Positions 24,939 to 34,700 of a stretch of 64,000 bases of DNA are shown here, in pieces (positions within the stretch are counted from its first letter, which is position 1; the number at the start of each line of letters is the position of its first letter). This DNA is from JBLNDJ01 sp050261515. GTDB lineage: Bacteria; Acidobacteriota; Terriglobia; Bryobacterales; Bryobacteraceae. Both the position numbers and the translations under genes were made by a program. The notes under the pieces were generated by a model. It had not been told where the DNA came from. It searched no databases and worked only from the letters and a program-made list of their open reading frames with translations. Where the stretch lies: assembly GCA_050261515.1 (NCBI GenBank), contig JBLNDJ010000009.1, positions 1-64,000 of the forward strand, written 5' to 3'.

Positions 24939-25499
24939 TCAAACTGGGGTACTAGAGCGTTCCACCAAATGCCGATACACCATCGCCACCGGCAGCCCGA
25001 CCACATTGAAGTAACACCCCTCGATCCGGTCCACAAACTTCGAAGCCAGGCCCTGGATCGCGTACGCCCCCGCCTTGTCCATCGGCTCCCCGGAGGCCAC
25101 GTACTCGTCGATTTCGTCCTCCGTCAGCTCAACGAAACGCACCCGCGTCGATTCGGCGTCTTCGAAAACCTCGCCACCGCGCCTGAGGCAGATCCCCGTG
25201 AGCACTTCATGCCAGCCGCCCGCCAACCGGCCGAGCATGCGCCGCGCGTCCTCGCGATCGGCCGGTTTACCGAGAATCTCCCCACCCGCGACCACTACCG
25301 TATCGGCGCCGAGCACGATGTCCTCCAGGGTGGCGTCGACCGCCTCCGCTTTGGCGCGCGCCAACCGCCGCACGTAGCTCCCGGCATCCTCCCCCTCACG
25401 GATCGACTCATCCACTTCGGCGGGCCGGACCACGTGAGTGATGCCCGCCCGTGCCAGAATCTCCTGCCGCCGCGGCGACCGCGAAGCCAGAATCAGCAT
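24939..25499 (-). CDS. maf: Maf family nucleoside triphosphate pyrophosphatase
   Basis: This 186-residue house-cleaning enzyme hydrolyses dTTP/UTP and modified nucleotides to monophosphates. It shows the opening LILASRSPRRQEILARAG, the catalytic segment LGADTVVVAGGEILGKP and the C-terminal DKAGAYAIQGLASKFVDRIEGCYFNVVGLP. The start is ATG 25499, aligned with the invariant N-terminal motif. It lies 37 bp upstream of the wza-like gene on the same strand and may be its first transcribed neighbour. Confidence 0.95.
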   Translation of the reverse strand: MLILASRSPRRQEILARAGITHVVRPAEVDESIREGEDAGSYVRRLARAKAEAVDATLEDIVLGADTVVVAGGEILGKPADREDARRMLGRLAGGWHEVLTGICLRRGGEVFEDAESTRVRFVELTEDEIDEYVASGEPMDKAGAYAIQGLASKFVDRIEGCYFNVVGLPVAMVYRHLVERSSTPV

Positions 25500-25611
25500 A
25501 AAAAAGATCCTAGCAGCGGCCAACCCGGATGAACACTATTTCATCATAGAAAGCCGCTGCGAACCAAGTCCCGGGCCCGGCTGACTGCGCTACAATGACC
25601 ACTCAACCACC

Positions 25612-26004
25612 ATGCAAAGGGCCGGGAACGTACTGCGCAAATTGGGACTGCCCGGCGCATCAATTCCCGCCGAGGAGCTGGCCCGCGCGGCCTGGCCCGC
25701 AGCGGCCGGCAAACGCATCGCCGCCCGCGCTCGCGCCGTGTCATTTCAGGACGGCTGCCTGGTCATCGAAGTAGACGATAGCGTCTGGCTCCAGCACCTG
25801 CGCACGATGAGCCGCCACATTCTGGCGCGCGTTCAGGAAATCGCGGGCAAGGATGCGGTCCGCAAGCTCGAGTTCCGCCCCGGCGTCCCCCGCCGCGAGC
25901 CGCGGCGCGCCGAAGGGACCCGCGCCCAGGCCGATGAAGCGGACAAGATCCAGGATCCCATCCTGCGGATGGTCTACCGCTCCAGCCGCGCGCGCTCGGC
26001 TTAG
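25612..26004 (+). CDS. DUF721 (DciA-like) protein
   Basis: This 130-residue protein contains a DUF721 domain: AAWPAAAGKRIAARARAVSFQDGCLVIEVDDSVWLQHL, then ILARVQEI. DciA proteins recruit the replicative helicase DnaB, and DUF721 is the conserved helicase-binding part. The C-terminal tail is basic and ends SSRARSA, consistent with nucleic-acid contact. It precedes gatC by 37 bp. The replication role is inferred from the family. Confidence 0.78.
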   Translation: MQRAGNVLRKLGLPGASIPAEELARAAWPAAAGKRIAARARAVSFQDGCLVIEVDDSVWLQHLRTMSRHILARVQEIAGKDAVRKLEFRPGVPRREPRRAEGTRAQADEADKIQDPILRMVYRSSRARSA

Positions 26005-26041
26005 CGGCCCGGCGTCAGCTACAGTAAATCTTGGAGCACAA

Positions 26042-26341
26042 GTGAAGCTGACCGAACAGGAAGTGCGTTACGTCGCGGACCTCGCGAACCTGACCCTCAC
26101 GCCCGAAGAGATCGCAAAAATGCGCGACGATCTCGCCGGCATCCTCACCCACATGGAGAAGCTGAACGAACTCGACACCTCCGCGGTCGAGCCCATGGCG
26201 CAGGTTCTCTACGACGCCGAAGAGACGGCCACGCTGCGCCAGGACGCCGCCCGTCCGGGCCTCGGGCAGGAAGCCGCGCTCGCCAATGCGCCGCTCGCCG
26301 GCGCGGGATTCTACAAAGTCCCGAAGGTGATCGAACGGTGA
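26042..26341 (+). CDS. gatC: Aspartyl/glutamyl-tRNA amidotransferase subunit C
   Basis: The 99-residue subunit C stabilises GatAB and helps assemble the amidotransferase that converts misacylated Glu-tRNAGln or Asp-tRNAAsn. The start is a GTG at 26042 preceded by GGAG; the frame opens KLTEQEVRYVADLANLTLT, the family signature, with DTSAVEPMAQVL and LRQDAARPG following. Its TGA overlaps the GTG candidate start of gatA (GTGA). Confidence 0.95.
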   Translation: MKLTEQEVRYVADLANLTLTPEEIAKMRDDLAGILTHMEKLNELDTSAVEPMAQVLYDAEETATLRQDAARPGLGQEAALANAPLAGAGFYKVPKVIER

Positions 26342-27789
26342 GCGCCATGGACATCCGCACCCTCACGATCGGCGGCATTCGCGAAGGCCTGCTGGCCAAG
26401 CGCTTCAGCGCGGTGGAACTCGCCACCGAGGCCGTGCGCTTCGCGCAGGCGGAAAACCCGGCGACCAACGCCTACCTGCACTTTTCCCCGGAGCGCGCCC
26501 TTGAAACCGCGCGGCGCGTAGACGAAAAGATCGCGCGCGGCGAAGAGCCCGGCGCGCTGGCCGGCGTACCCGTGGCGGTCAAGGACGTCATCCTCACCAA
26601 GGGCCTGCGCACCACCTGCGGCTCGAAGCTGCTCGAAAACTTCATCGCGCCCTACGACGCAACGGCCGTGATCCGCCTGGAGAGCGAAGGCGGCCTCATC
26701 ATCGGGAAGACGAACTGCGACGAGTTCGCCATGGGCTCTTCGAACGAAAACTCGGCGTTCGGCCCGGTGCGCAACCCGGTCGCGCCGGACCGCGTGCCGG
26801 GCGGCTCGAGCGGAGGCTCCGGCGCCGCCACCGCGCAGGGCACCGCCGTCGTCGCTCTCGGATCGGACACCGGCGGTTCCATCCGCCAGCCGGCGTCGTT
26901 CTGCGGAGTCGTCGGGGTGACCCCGACCTACGGCCGCGTCTCGCGCTACGGCCTCACCGCCTTTGCCAGTTCGCTCGACCACATCGGCCCGTTCGCGCGC
27001 AACGTGCGCGACGCGGCCTTGACGCTCGGTGCGATCGCCGGGCGCGACGAGTGCGATGCGACCTCCGCCTTCGCCCCCGTCCCCGACTATACCGCCGCGC
27101 TGGACGGCAACGTCCGCGGCCTGAAGATCGGGCTCCCGCGCGAGTATTTCAAGGGCCTGTCGAGCGAGACGGGCGACCTGATTCTGAAAGGAGTCGAGCT
27201 GCTCAAGAAGCAGGGCTGCGAGGTCCGCGAGGTCAGTCTGCCGCATACGGAGTACGCGATCGGCTGCTACTACATCATCTGCACCGCCGAGGCCAGCTCG
27301 AACCTGGCGCGCTACGACGGCGTCCGCTACACGTCGCGTTCGCCGAAATCGGAGACCCTCAGCGCGATGTATCGCAACACGCGCGGCGAAGGCTTCGGCG
27401 CCGAATGCAAGCGCCGCATCATGCTCGGGACCTACGTGCTCAGCGCGGGCTATTACGACGCTTACTACCGGAAGGCGCAGCAGGTGCGCACGCTCATCGC
27501 GCGCGATTTTTCCGAAGCGTTCCGCGAAGTGGATGCGCTCCTCACCCCGGTCTCCCCGTTCCCCGCCTTCAAACTCGGCGAGAAGGTGGACGACCCGCTC
27601 GCCATGTACCTGTCCGATATTTACACGATCACTGGCGACCTGGCCGGCATCCCCTGCATGAGCGTTCCCTGCGGGAGGACCGCGGCCGGGCTCCCGGTGG
27701 GCATGCAGATCCTGACGAACCATTTCAACGAGGCCGGAATGTTCCGCCTCGCCGGCGCGTTCGAACAGGCCGGCGGCTTCGAAGGCTGA
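26338..27789 (+). CDS. gatA: Aspartyl/glutamyl-tRNA amidotransferase subunit A
   Basis: The amidase subunit releases ammonia from glutamine for tRNA-dependent amidation. The Ser-cisSer-Lys triad is visible: lysine in PVAVKDVILT, the cis-serine in GGSSGGSGAA, and the nucleophile serine in GSDTGGSIRQPASFCG. The length of 483 residues fits. The GTG at 26338 overlaps the gatC stop; the ATG at 26347 is an alternative start. No gatB is in the window. Confidence 0.96.
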   Translation: MSAMDIRTLTIGGIREGLLAKRFSAVELATEAVRFAQAENPATNAYLHFSPERALETARRVDEKIARGEEPGALAGVPVAVKDVILTKGLRTTCGSKLLENFIAPYDATAVIRLESEGGLIIGKTNCDEFAMGSSNENSAFGPVRNPVAPDRVPGGSSGGSGAATAQGTAVVALGSDTGGSIRQPASFCGVVGVTPTYGRVSRYGLTAFASSLDHIGPFARNVRDAALTLGAIAGRDECDATSAFAPVPDYTAALDGNVRGLKIGLPREYFKGLSSETGDLILKGVELLKKQGCEVREVSLPHTEYAIGCYYIICTAEASSNLARYDGVRYTSRSPKSETLSAMYRNTRGEGFGAECKRRIMLGTYVLSAGYYDAYYRKAQQVRTLIARDFSEAFREVDALLTPVSPFPAFKLGEKVDDPLAMYLSDIYTITGDLAGIPCMSVPCGRTAAGLPVGMQILTNHFNEAGMFRLAGAFEQAGGFEG

Positions 27790-27848
27790 AAATCACGCAC
27801 CTGGCTGCAACTTTTGGGGCGCCCTTTCATCTACTTAGAGGAGACAGG

Positions 27849-28463
27849 ATGCCACACAAACTGGAAGCCAAAAAATTCGACGCCATCATGCGTGATCTGG
27901 ACGGAATCTCCGCCCGCACCATGACCGAGCATTACAAGCTATATCAGGGCTACGTCAACAAATACAACGAAATCATGGGCAAGCTGGATGCCGCCGACCG
28001 CGGCGCGGCCAACCAGATCTTCAGCGACGTGCGCTCTCTCAAAGTGGATCTCAGCTTCGCCATCGGCGGCGTGAAGAACCACGAGCTTTATTTCGGCCAC
28101 CTCGGCGGCAAAGGCGGAACGCCGCCGGCGGAAATCAAGACGCTCCTCGAGCAGAGCTTCGGCTCAGTCGAGCAGTGGGCCGCCGACCTGAAGGCCACCG
28201 GCATCTCCTCGCGCGGCTGGGCCTGGACGGCATGGGACCGCGACTGGAACTATCTGTTCAACTACGCCGGCGACGCGCAGAACTCCTACCCGGTGTGGAA
28301 CGCGGTGCCCATCGTCGGCCTGGATGTCTACGAGCACGCCTACTACATCGACTTCGGGGTCGCGCGGGCCAGCTACATCGACGTGTTCTTCAAGAACCTG
28401 TCGTGGGAAGCGGTCGGGCAGAACCTGGAGAAAGCCCGCGGCGGCAAGACGGTTCACGCATAA
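27849..28463 (+). CDS. Iron/manganese superoxide dismutase
   Basis: This 204-residue enzyme dismutates superoxide. The four metal ligands can be assigned as H28 (TEHYKLYQGY), H78 (KNHELYFGHL), D159 and H163 (GLDVYEHAYYIDF). The sequence diverges from classical SodA/SodB, for example YQGYVNKYNEI instead of the HHxxY repeats, and belongs to a less-studied subgroup, so the metal cannot be predicted confidently. No signal peptide, hence cytoplasmic. A strong hairpin follows the stop. Confidence 0.88.
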   Translation: MPHKLEAKKFDAIMRDLDGISARTMTEHYKLYQGYVNKYNEIMGKLDAADRGAANQIFSDVRSLKVDLSFAIGGVKNHELYFGHLGGKGGTPPAEIKTLLEQSFGSVEQWAADLKATGISSRGWAWTAWDRDWNYLFNYAGDAQNSYPVWNAVPIVGLDVYEHAYYIDFGVARASYIDVFFKNLSWEAVGQNLEKARGGKTVHA

Positions 28464-28469
28464 AGTACG

Positions 28470-28502
28470 GCGGACCCCCTGTCCGCGGACCAGGGGGTCC
28501 GC
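28470..28502. terminator. Bidirectional hairpin between convergent genes
   Basis: Perfect 12-bp arms 28470-28481 (GCGGACCCCCTG) and 28491-28502 (CAGGGGGTCCGC) enclose TCCGCGGA, itself self-complementary. It lies 7 bp from both the dismutase stop and the OmpA-like stop, so it can end transcripts from both sides. No U-tract follows, so it is not a textbook intrinsic terminator. Confidence 0.75.
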
Positions 28503-28509
28503 TCCAACC

Positions 28510-30084
28510 CTACTGCGCCGGCGCGTTCAGCTTCGTTCCAATCGCCTCGCCCGAAACGATAATCTCCACCCGCCGGTTTTTCTGCCGCCCCTGTGCCGTG
28601 TCGTTCGAGGCCACGGGCATCGAGCTTCCCATCCCCTTGAACGTCAGATTGGTCTCCAGAATTCCCTGTGTCTGCAGATAATCCGCCACGGCCTGCGCGC
28701 GACGCTCCGAGAGCCGCTGGTTGATCTCGTCGGTCCCGGTGCTGTCGGTGAATCCGTCCGCCTCGAGCTTCAGGCCCGGATGTGCCTGCACAATTCCGGC
28801 CAGCCGCGCCAGCCGCTCCCGCGCCTCCGGCCGAAGCGTGTACTTCCCGGTGTCGAACAGCACATCGGCCATGGTCGCCACCAGGCCGCGGTCCGTATCC
28901 TTGGTTTCGAGCACCTGATTGAGCTGCCGCAGCAGCGCGGCCCGCAGTTCGGCCTGTTCGCGCTGCGCCTGCTGGGCCTGTTGCGACGCCTTCTCGGCCG
29001 CCTGGCGGGCCTGCTCTTCCTGGACCGCCAAGGCCGCGCGCGCGGCCTCGGCCTCGGCCTTCGCTTGCGCCGCCTTGGCCGCGGCCAGTTCGGCTTCCAG
29101 GCGCTGCCGGTCGGCGGCGGCTCTTTCCTGCTCGGCGCGGATGCGGTCCTGTTCGGCCTTCTGCTTCTGCGCATCGGCCTCGGCCCGCAGCCGCGCCTCT
29201 TCGGCGGCCTTGGCCTTGGCCTCGGCCTCGCGCTGCGCCGCGGCGGCCTTCTCCCGCGCGACCTTTTCGTCGGCGATGCGGCGCACGGCGAGCACGCGCG
29301 AATCCTCGGCCGTCTGCGCCGCCTCGCGCGCCGTCATGATCGATGGGTTGCGCTGCTTGCGCCTGTAGTAATCCTCGGCCTGATCGAGCGCGCTCTGGGC
29401 TTTCTGGAACGTATCGGCGGCGTACTTGTCAGCGCCGGAGGTGCGCGCGACCTGCACGGCGTTCCGGGCCTCGTAAAGCTCGATCGGAACGCTCGGGTCG
29501 AGCGTGAGGTTCAGGACGTTTGCCAGCCTCTGGTAGTGCCCGCGCCGCAGGAGCTCGTACTTGGCGTCAATGGTATCGATCTTCCCGCGCGTCTCCGGAA
29601 GCACGGTATTTTCCATCACGACCAGGTCGCTCGGCTCGGTGACCGAGAAATACGGTTCGGCGGTCACGACCAGGCCGAAGGCCTGAAACGACGTGGTGAC
29701 GGTGAGCCTGCTCCTGTTCCCGTCGAGCTTGATTTCGCCCAGGTTGCGCGCGTGGCCGTCCGGCGTGATGGCCCACAGGACGTAGGTGAGGTACTCGGTG
29801 CCGAACCCGTTGGCGGGCGGCAGGTCGCGAAACTGGGCGTCGATCGTTATGCGGCCGTTCTTGTTCTCGACCTTGGCCTCGCCCTTGGCCTTGGGCGCCA
29901 GCGCCGTACCCTGGAACCCGATCCGGGTCGAGCCGCTGCGGTACTGGTAGTTGATCGATGCGATGCTCTTCGAAACAGCCTCGGCGCGAAACACCGGGGG
30001 CTCGTTCGAGAACGGCTGCTGGTCCCCGGGCGCCTGCGCGAAGACCGGCGTCAGCGCCAAAACAAGAATAGACGTTCGCAACAC
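28510..30084 (-). CDS. OmpA-family peptidoglycan-binding protein with long coiled coil
   Basis: This 524-residue secreted protein has a signal peptide (residues 1-16), then an N-terminal beta-rich domain to about residue 190 with the RSGSTRIGFQGTALAP segment. An Ala/Glu/Lys/Gln coiled coil spans about residues 215-395. The C-terminal OmpA domain contains VLFDTGKYTLRPEARERL, DGFTDSTGTDEINQRLSERRA and the arginine-rich end QGRQKNRRVEI that contacts meso-diaminopimelate. It tethers the outer membrane to the wall, probably with the coiled coil spanning the periplasm. It converges with the dismutase gene. Confidence 0.88.
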   Translation of the reverse strand: MLRTSILVLALTPVFAQAPGDQQPFSNEPPVFRAEAVSKSIASINYQYRSGSTRIGFQGTALAPKAKGEAKVENKNGRITIDAQFRDLPPANGFGTEYLTYVLWAITPDGHARNLGEIKLDGNRSRLTVTTSFQAFGLVVTAEPYFSVTEPSDLVVMENTVLPETRGKIDTIDAKYELLRRGHYQRLANVLNLTLDPSVPIELYEARNAVQVARTSGADKYAADTFQKAQSALDQAEDYYRRKQRNPSIMTAREAAQTAEDSRVLAVRRIADEKVAREKAAAAQREAEAKAKAAEEARLRAEADAQKQKAEQDRIRAEQERAAADRQRLEAELAAAKAAQAKAEAEAARAALAVQEEQARQAAEKASQQAQQAQREQAELRAALLRQLNQVLETKDTDRGLVATMADVLFDTGKYTLRPEARERLARLAGIVQAHPGLKLEADGFTDSTGTDEINQRLSERRAQAVADYLQTQGILETNLTFKGMGSSMPVASNDTAQGRQKNRRVEIIVSGEAIGTKLNAPAQ

Positions 30085-30170
30085 GGTGATTCCTTTCCTG
30101 AGTGGGAGCCTCTCCCCACTAGGATAGATGCATCCGGACCCGTTATGGCCGGAGCGCCGCGCGCAAGCCT

Positions 30171-31565
30171 CTAAACGGCCGCCAGTTTATCCTCCGCCGG
30201 CCGTATGTTCTGGTTCACGCGGAACAGGTTGCCGGGGTCGTACCTCCGCTTCACCGCCGCCAGGCGTGCGTAGTTATCACGGTAGGTCGCCTGTATGCGC
30301 TCCTGGCCTTCGTCCATCATGAAATTCACGTAGGCGCCTCCGGCCGAAAAGGGGTGCAGCGCGTCGTGATACGCCTTCGTCCACGCGATCGTTTGCGGGT
30401 TCTTCGCGGGGTCGGGATCGACGCCGACGATCACTTGCGCCCACCTCGCATCGCGGAAGCTGAACGGCGTATCGTTCTTTCCTACCCGGTGGACCGCGCC
30501 GTCGATCGGATACATGTGCATCGTCGAATACATGGTGGGGAGCTGCGCGCCGTATTCGATGTGCTTCGCGATCGCACCGTCGCTCAACTCTTTCACGAAG
30601 TCCGCGCGCCAGTACCACTGCAAGCCGCGCGGGTAGAGCGCGTCGAACATGCTTTGCAGCATCGGGTGCGGCATTTCACCGAGGAACGCGAACGCGGGCG
30701 GACCGAAGGCGCGCACGGGACGGAGCATTTCTTCGGCCTGCTCGGGCGGCGCCGTGCAGCACCACACCGCGCCGCACATCTTTTTCAGGTGCAGGTTCTC
30801 GGGAAACGGCGGCGCGGGCGGCACGGTAAGAAACGCGAAGAAGCCGTTGAGTTCTTCGGGCGCGTTCGGGAGAAATTCGGAATACCAGCGCATCGCTTCG
30901 GCAGCGCGCTCGAGCGGCCAGAGCGTAGGCCCAGCGGTCACCATACGGACCGGGCGCCCGCGGAACAGGAACGATGTGACGACACCGAAGTTCCCGCCGC
31001 CGCCGCGAATCGCCCAGAACAGATCAGGATTGTGCTCGGCGCTGGCAGTGACGAAACTGCCGTCGGCCAGCACCATGTCGGCGGCGAGCAGATTGTCGAT
31101 GGTGAGTCCGTACCTGCGGGCGAGGTGGCCGATGCCGCCGCCAAGCGTGAGCCCGCCGACCCCCGTGGTGGAGATCATGCCGTTCGGGACCGCGAGGCCG
31201 AAGACGTGCGTTGCGTGATCCACGTCGCCCCAGGTGGCGCCGCCCTCGACCCGCACGGTTCTGGGCGCGGGATCGACGCGGACAGCGCGCATCCGGGAAA
31301 GGTCGATCACGAGCCCGCTGTCGCAGGTTCCGAGGCCGCCGCCGTTGTGCCCGCCGCCACGGACCGCGAGCAGCGCCCCGTTCTCGCGGGCATAATTCAC
31401 GCACGCGATGACATCGGCCACATCGGCGCACCGGGCGATGGCGCCCGGCCGCCGGTCGATCATGCCATTGTAGACTTTGCGGGCGGCGTCATACTGATCA
31501 TCGCCCGGCTGAAGAACCTCGCCGCGCAACCGCGGCTTCAGGTCCGAAAACCCCGCTGTTGCCAT
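30171..31565 (-). CDS. FAD-linked oxidase (BBE-type flavoprotein)
   Basis: This 464-residue oxidoreductase belongs to the VAO/BBE-like family. The FAD-binding PP-loop and histidyl anchor are RGGGHNGGG, with H73 the likely 8-alpha-linked residue; cysteine of the second covalent bond is not obvious. The substrate domain and BBE C-terminal YDPGNLFRVNQNI are present. Such enzymes oxidise sugars or alkaloid-like alcohols with O2 or acceptor; the substrate here is unknown. No signal peptide is seen. It is divergent from the DUF2334 gene. Confidence 0.87.
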   Translation of the reverse strand: MATAGFSDLKPRLRGEVLQPGDDQYDAARKVYNGMIDRRPGAIARCADVADVIACVNYARENGALLAVRGGGHNGGGLGTCDSGLVIDLSRMRAVRVDPAPRTVRVEGGATWGDVDHATHVFGLAVPNGMISTTGVGGLTLGGGIGHLARRYGLTIDNLLAADMVLADGSFVTASAEHNPDLFWAIRGGGGNFGVVTSFLFRGRPVRMVTAGPTLWPLERAAEAMRWYSEFLPNAPEELNGFFAFLTVPPAPPFPENLHLKKMCGAVWCCTAPPEQAEEMLRPVRAFGPPAFAFLGEMPHPMLQSMFDALYPRGLQWYWRADFVKELSDGAIAKHIEYGAQLPTMYSTMHMYPIDGAVHRVGKNDTPFSFRDARWAQVIVGVDPDPAKNPQTIAWTKAYHDALHPFSAGGAYVNFMMDEGQERIQATYRDNYARLAAVKRRYDPGNLFRVNQNIRPAEDKLAAV

Positions 31566-31744
31566 AGCCGTCCTCCTCTGAGTTGCGGGGGCGCCCGCGC
31601 CCGCTGGCTGGGTTTATTGTAGACGATTCGGTTCCGGGAATTGCAAGCGCAGCTGCCCCCCGGCGGGCATATTAACGGTAACCCCCTGCGGCCGGCGCTT
31701 GCTCAAGTGTCTATAAACGTGGTATTTAGAAGAGTTACCTGCGA

Positions 31745-34700
31745 ATGAGCACACCCCCTCGCTTGGAGCTTCGTTCCGGGCTTCGCTTTGTCGCTACGGC
31801 GCTCGTTTTCCTGTTCGCCCGTGCGGGGTTCGCCGCCGCACAGGACCCTCCGCCGCAGCAGGTCGCCATCATCTACGACGGCCGCGCAGAGGTTGAGGCC
31901 AATGCGCCCGCCTGCCAGATCAAAGGCTACATCCACGCACTCTTCATCGAGAACCTGCTCGGGCATTTCGGGCTCAGAGGCGACATCATCCAGATTGCCG
32001 ATTACCGCCCCGGCCGGCTCGAGCGCTATCGCGCCGCGTTCTTCGTCGGGGTCGCACCCGGCGCCGCCCTTCCCGCCGCTTTCATCAAAGATGTGCGCGC
32101 CTACAAGCAGCCGTTCTGCTGGCTAGGGCAGCACGTCGAGGCGCTGGTCAACAGCCGCGAGGGCCGGCGACAGTTCGGGTTCGCGTGGTCGCAATACGTA
32201 CGCAACAACGGCGTCAATCGCATCGTCTACAAGAACACTCCGCTGCCGAAGGTCGATCCGGACATCAACATCGTCACCGTCACCGACACGCGCGGCGTCC
32301 AGGTCGTCGCCACAGCGCTCACGAAGCAGAACGTCTCGCTGCCCTACGTCCTCCGCAAGAACCGCTTCTGGTATTTCGCCGACAGCCCGTTCTCGTACCC
32401 CGAAGAAGGCGGCTACTACCTCGCCTTCTGCGACCTGCTGCACGATATCCTGGAGATCGACCACAAGCCCGAACAGCGCGCCCTGGCCCGCATCGAAGAC
32501 GTCTCCATCGACGAGGACCCGGCCGACTTGAAACGCGTCTCAGACCTGCTCGCCGGCTACAAAATCCCGTTCCAGATCGCGCTGATTCCGATCTTCCGCA
32601 ACCCGTCGCGCGAGCTGGAAGTTCGCATCTCGGACCGCCGCTCCTTCGCCGACTCCGTGCACTACATGATCTCGAAGGGCGCGACGCCGGTCATGCACGG
32701 CATCACGCACCAGTATCACGGCGAGAGCGGCGACGACTACGAATTCTGGGATGATAACTACGACCACCCGATCGCGGGCGATTCGGCCGAGTTCGTCCAG
32801 AAGCGCATGCAGCTCGGCCTCTCCGAGTGCTTCGGCGCGGGCATCTACCCGGTGGCGTTCGAGGTGCCTCACTACGCCGCCTCCGAGACCGACTACCGCG
32901 CGCTGATGCGCTCCTTCACGCTCTTTTACGACCGCACCATCTCGACCCCGAGCCTCAACTCGCAGCAGTATTTTCCGTACCCGGTGACCGATCACTGGGG
33001 CCGCTACGTGATCCCGGAAGACCTCGGCTACGTGCCGGTCGAAAAGCCGGTAACCACGGAGGTACTCAAGGCGGCGCGCAACCTGCGCGTGGTGCGCGAC
33101 GGCGTGGCATCGTTCTACTTCCACCCGTTTCTGAACGTGAAGCTGCTCGATGAGGTGGTGCGCGGCATACAGGACCTTGGCTACCACTTCGTTTCGATCC
33201 GCGAGTTCGCGAGCCAGGTCAATTTCCAGGGCCGCTACGTCGTGCGGACCGCCTCGGGCAAAGCGACCGTAGCGCCGCAGAACGAATTCTGGCGGCTGAG
33301 GCTCTACGACCAGCGCGGGAATCTCGTCGAGACGCGCCTGTCGGACGGCAAGCGCAACGGCAAGACGGAAATCGCGGTGGACGTGCCGCAGGGCGGATGG
33401 GCGGCGATCGATTGCCTCAAGGAACGCCCCGTCGAGCGCGCCGAGCCCTCGTTCGTGGCACGCGCCCGCCAGTGGTGGGTGCAATTCGCCGCCGAACGCA
33501 CGCCGGTCGCGCACACGTTCGTCTCATCGAAGAAGGCTTGGATTCTCTGGCTCGACAAGCCGGCGCCGGCCGCGTCGCACGACCAGCAGAGCTACCGCAA
33601 CGTGCTCGACACATTCGGCTATGACGTGCAGTTGGTGCGCGCGGCCGAGTTCGTGCGCGGCCCGGCGGCGCACGATACGATCCTGGTCGTCCCGGAGGCC
33701 GCGGGCGCGCAGCTCACGGCCGCGCAGCAGCAGGAAGTGCTTGCCTGGCTTCAGGCCGGAGGGCGCCTGGTCGCCGACGGCCGCCAGCCCTGGCTCGGCA
33801 AACTCGGCATCAAATTCGAGGACCGCCAGCTCGCCGTCGGCGAAGTTTCCGACCAGCTCTTCCCCGAGATGTCGCTGAGCTGGCGCGTGCCCGCGGGCCG
33901 CCATTCCCAGGACCACATACAGCGCTTCACCACACCCGACGACGTCCGCGAGCTCATGCTCGACGCCGAAAGCGACCAGGTGCTCGCCTACTCCGACGAC
34001 TACGGCCGCGGGTACTTCATCTACCTCGCCGCGCCGCTCGATCCGCACACCAACGACGGCACCAGCCACTACCCGTATTTCCCGAAGTACCTCACCGAGA
34101 TCTTCGGCGCCAACACGTCGCTGCGCAGCCCCCGCCTGGAAGCCTACTTCGACCCTGCCTACCACCCCAGCGCCGACCTGAGCCGCCTCACGGCGCAGTG
34201 GCGCAAATCCGGAATCCACACCATCTACGCGAACGCGTGGAACACGTACCCGGGCTACTATCCGCAGCTTGTCGCCGCCTGCCACCGCAACGGCATCGCG
34301 GTCTACGCCTGGCTCGCCTTCCCCGGCGTGACGAAGAAGATGTGGGACGAGCACCCCGAGTGGCGCGAGAAGACCGCCACCGGCGCCGACGGCAACATCG
34401 GGTGGCGGCAGCAGATGAACATGCAGAATCCCGCCTGCTTCCGGGCCGCCATGGACTGGATGAAGGGGATACTTCAGGCATCCGATTGGGACGGCGTCAA
34501 CCTCACCGAGCTAAATTACGACGCCGACTTCACCGATTTTCTGAAGCCCGACAAGTTCGTGCCGTTCAACTCCGACGTGCGCACGGCGTTTCGCAAGAAG
34601 GCGGGCTTCGACCCGGTGGCGCTCTTTGACGCCTCCTCGCCTTACTACTACAAGAGCAACCACGCCGCGCTCGAAAAGTTCCTCAAGTACCGCGAGGGAC

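Noticed and set aside
30354..31622. 422-residue plus frame opposite the BBE-type flavoprotein
   Set aside because: Codon pattern and motifs belong to the minus-strand gene; the plus frame has no domain.
31699..31728. Possible -35/-10 pair upstream of the DUF2334 gene (TTGCTC and TATTTA)
   Set aside because: Only three of six bases match in each hexamer, so this is not better than chance.
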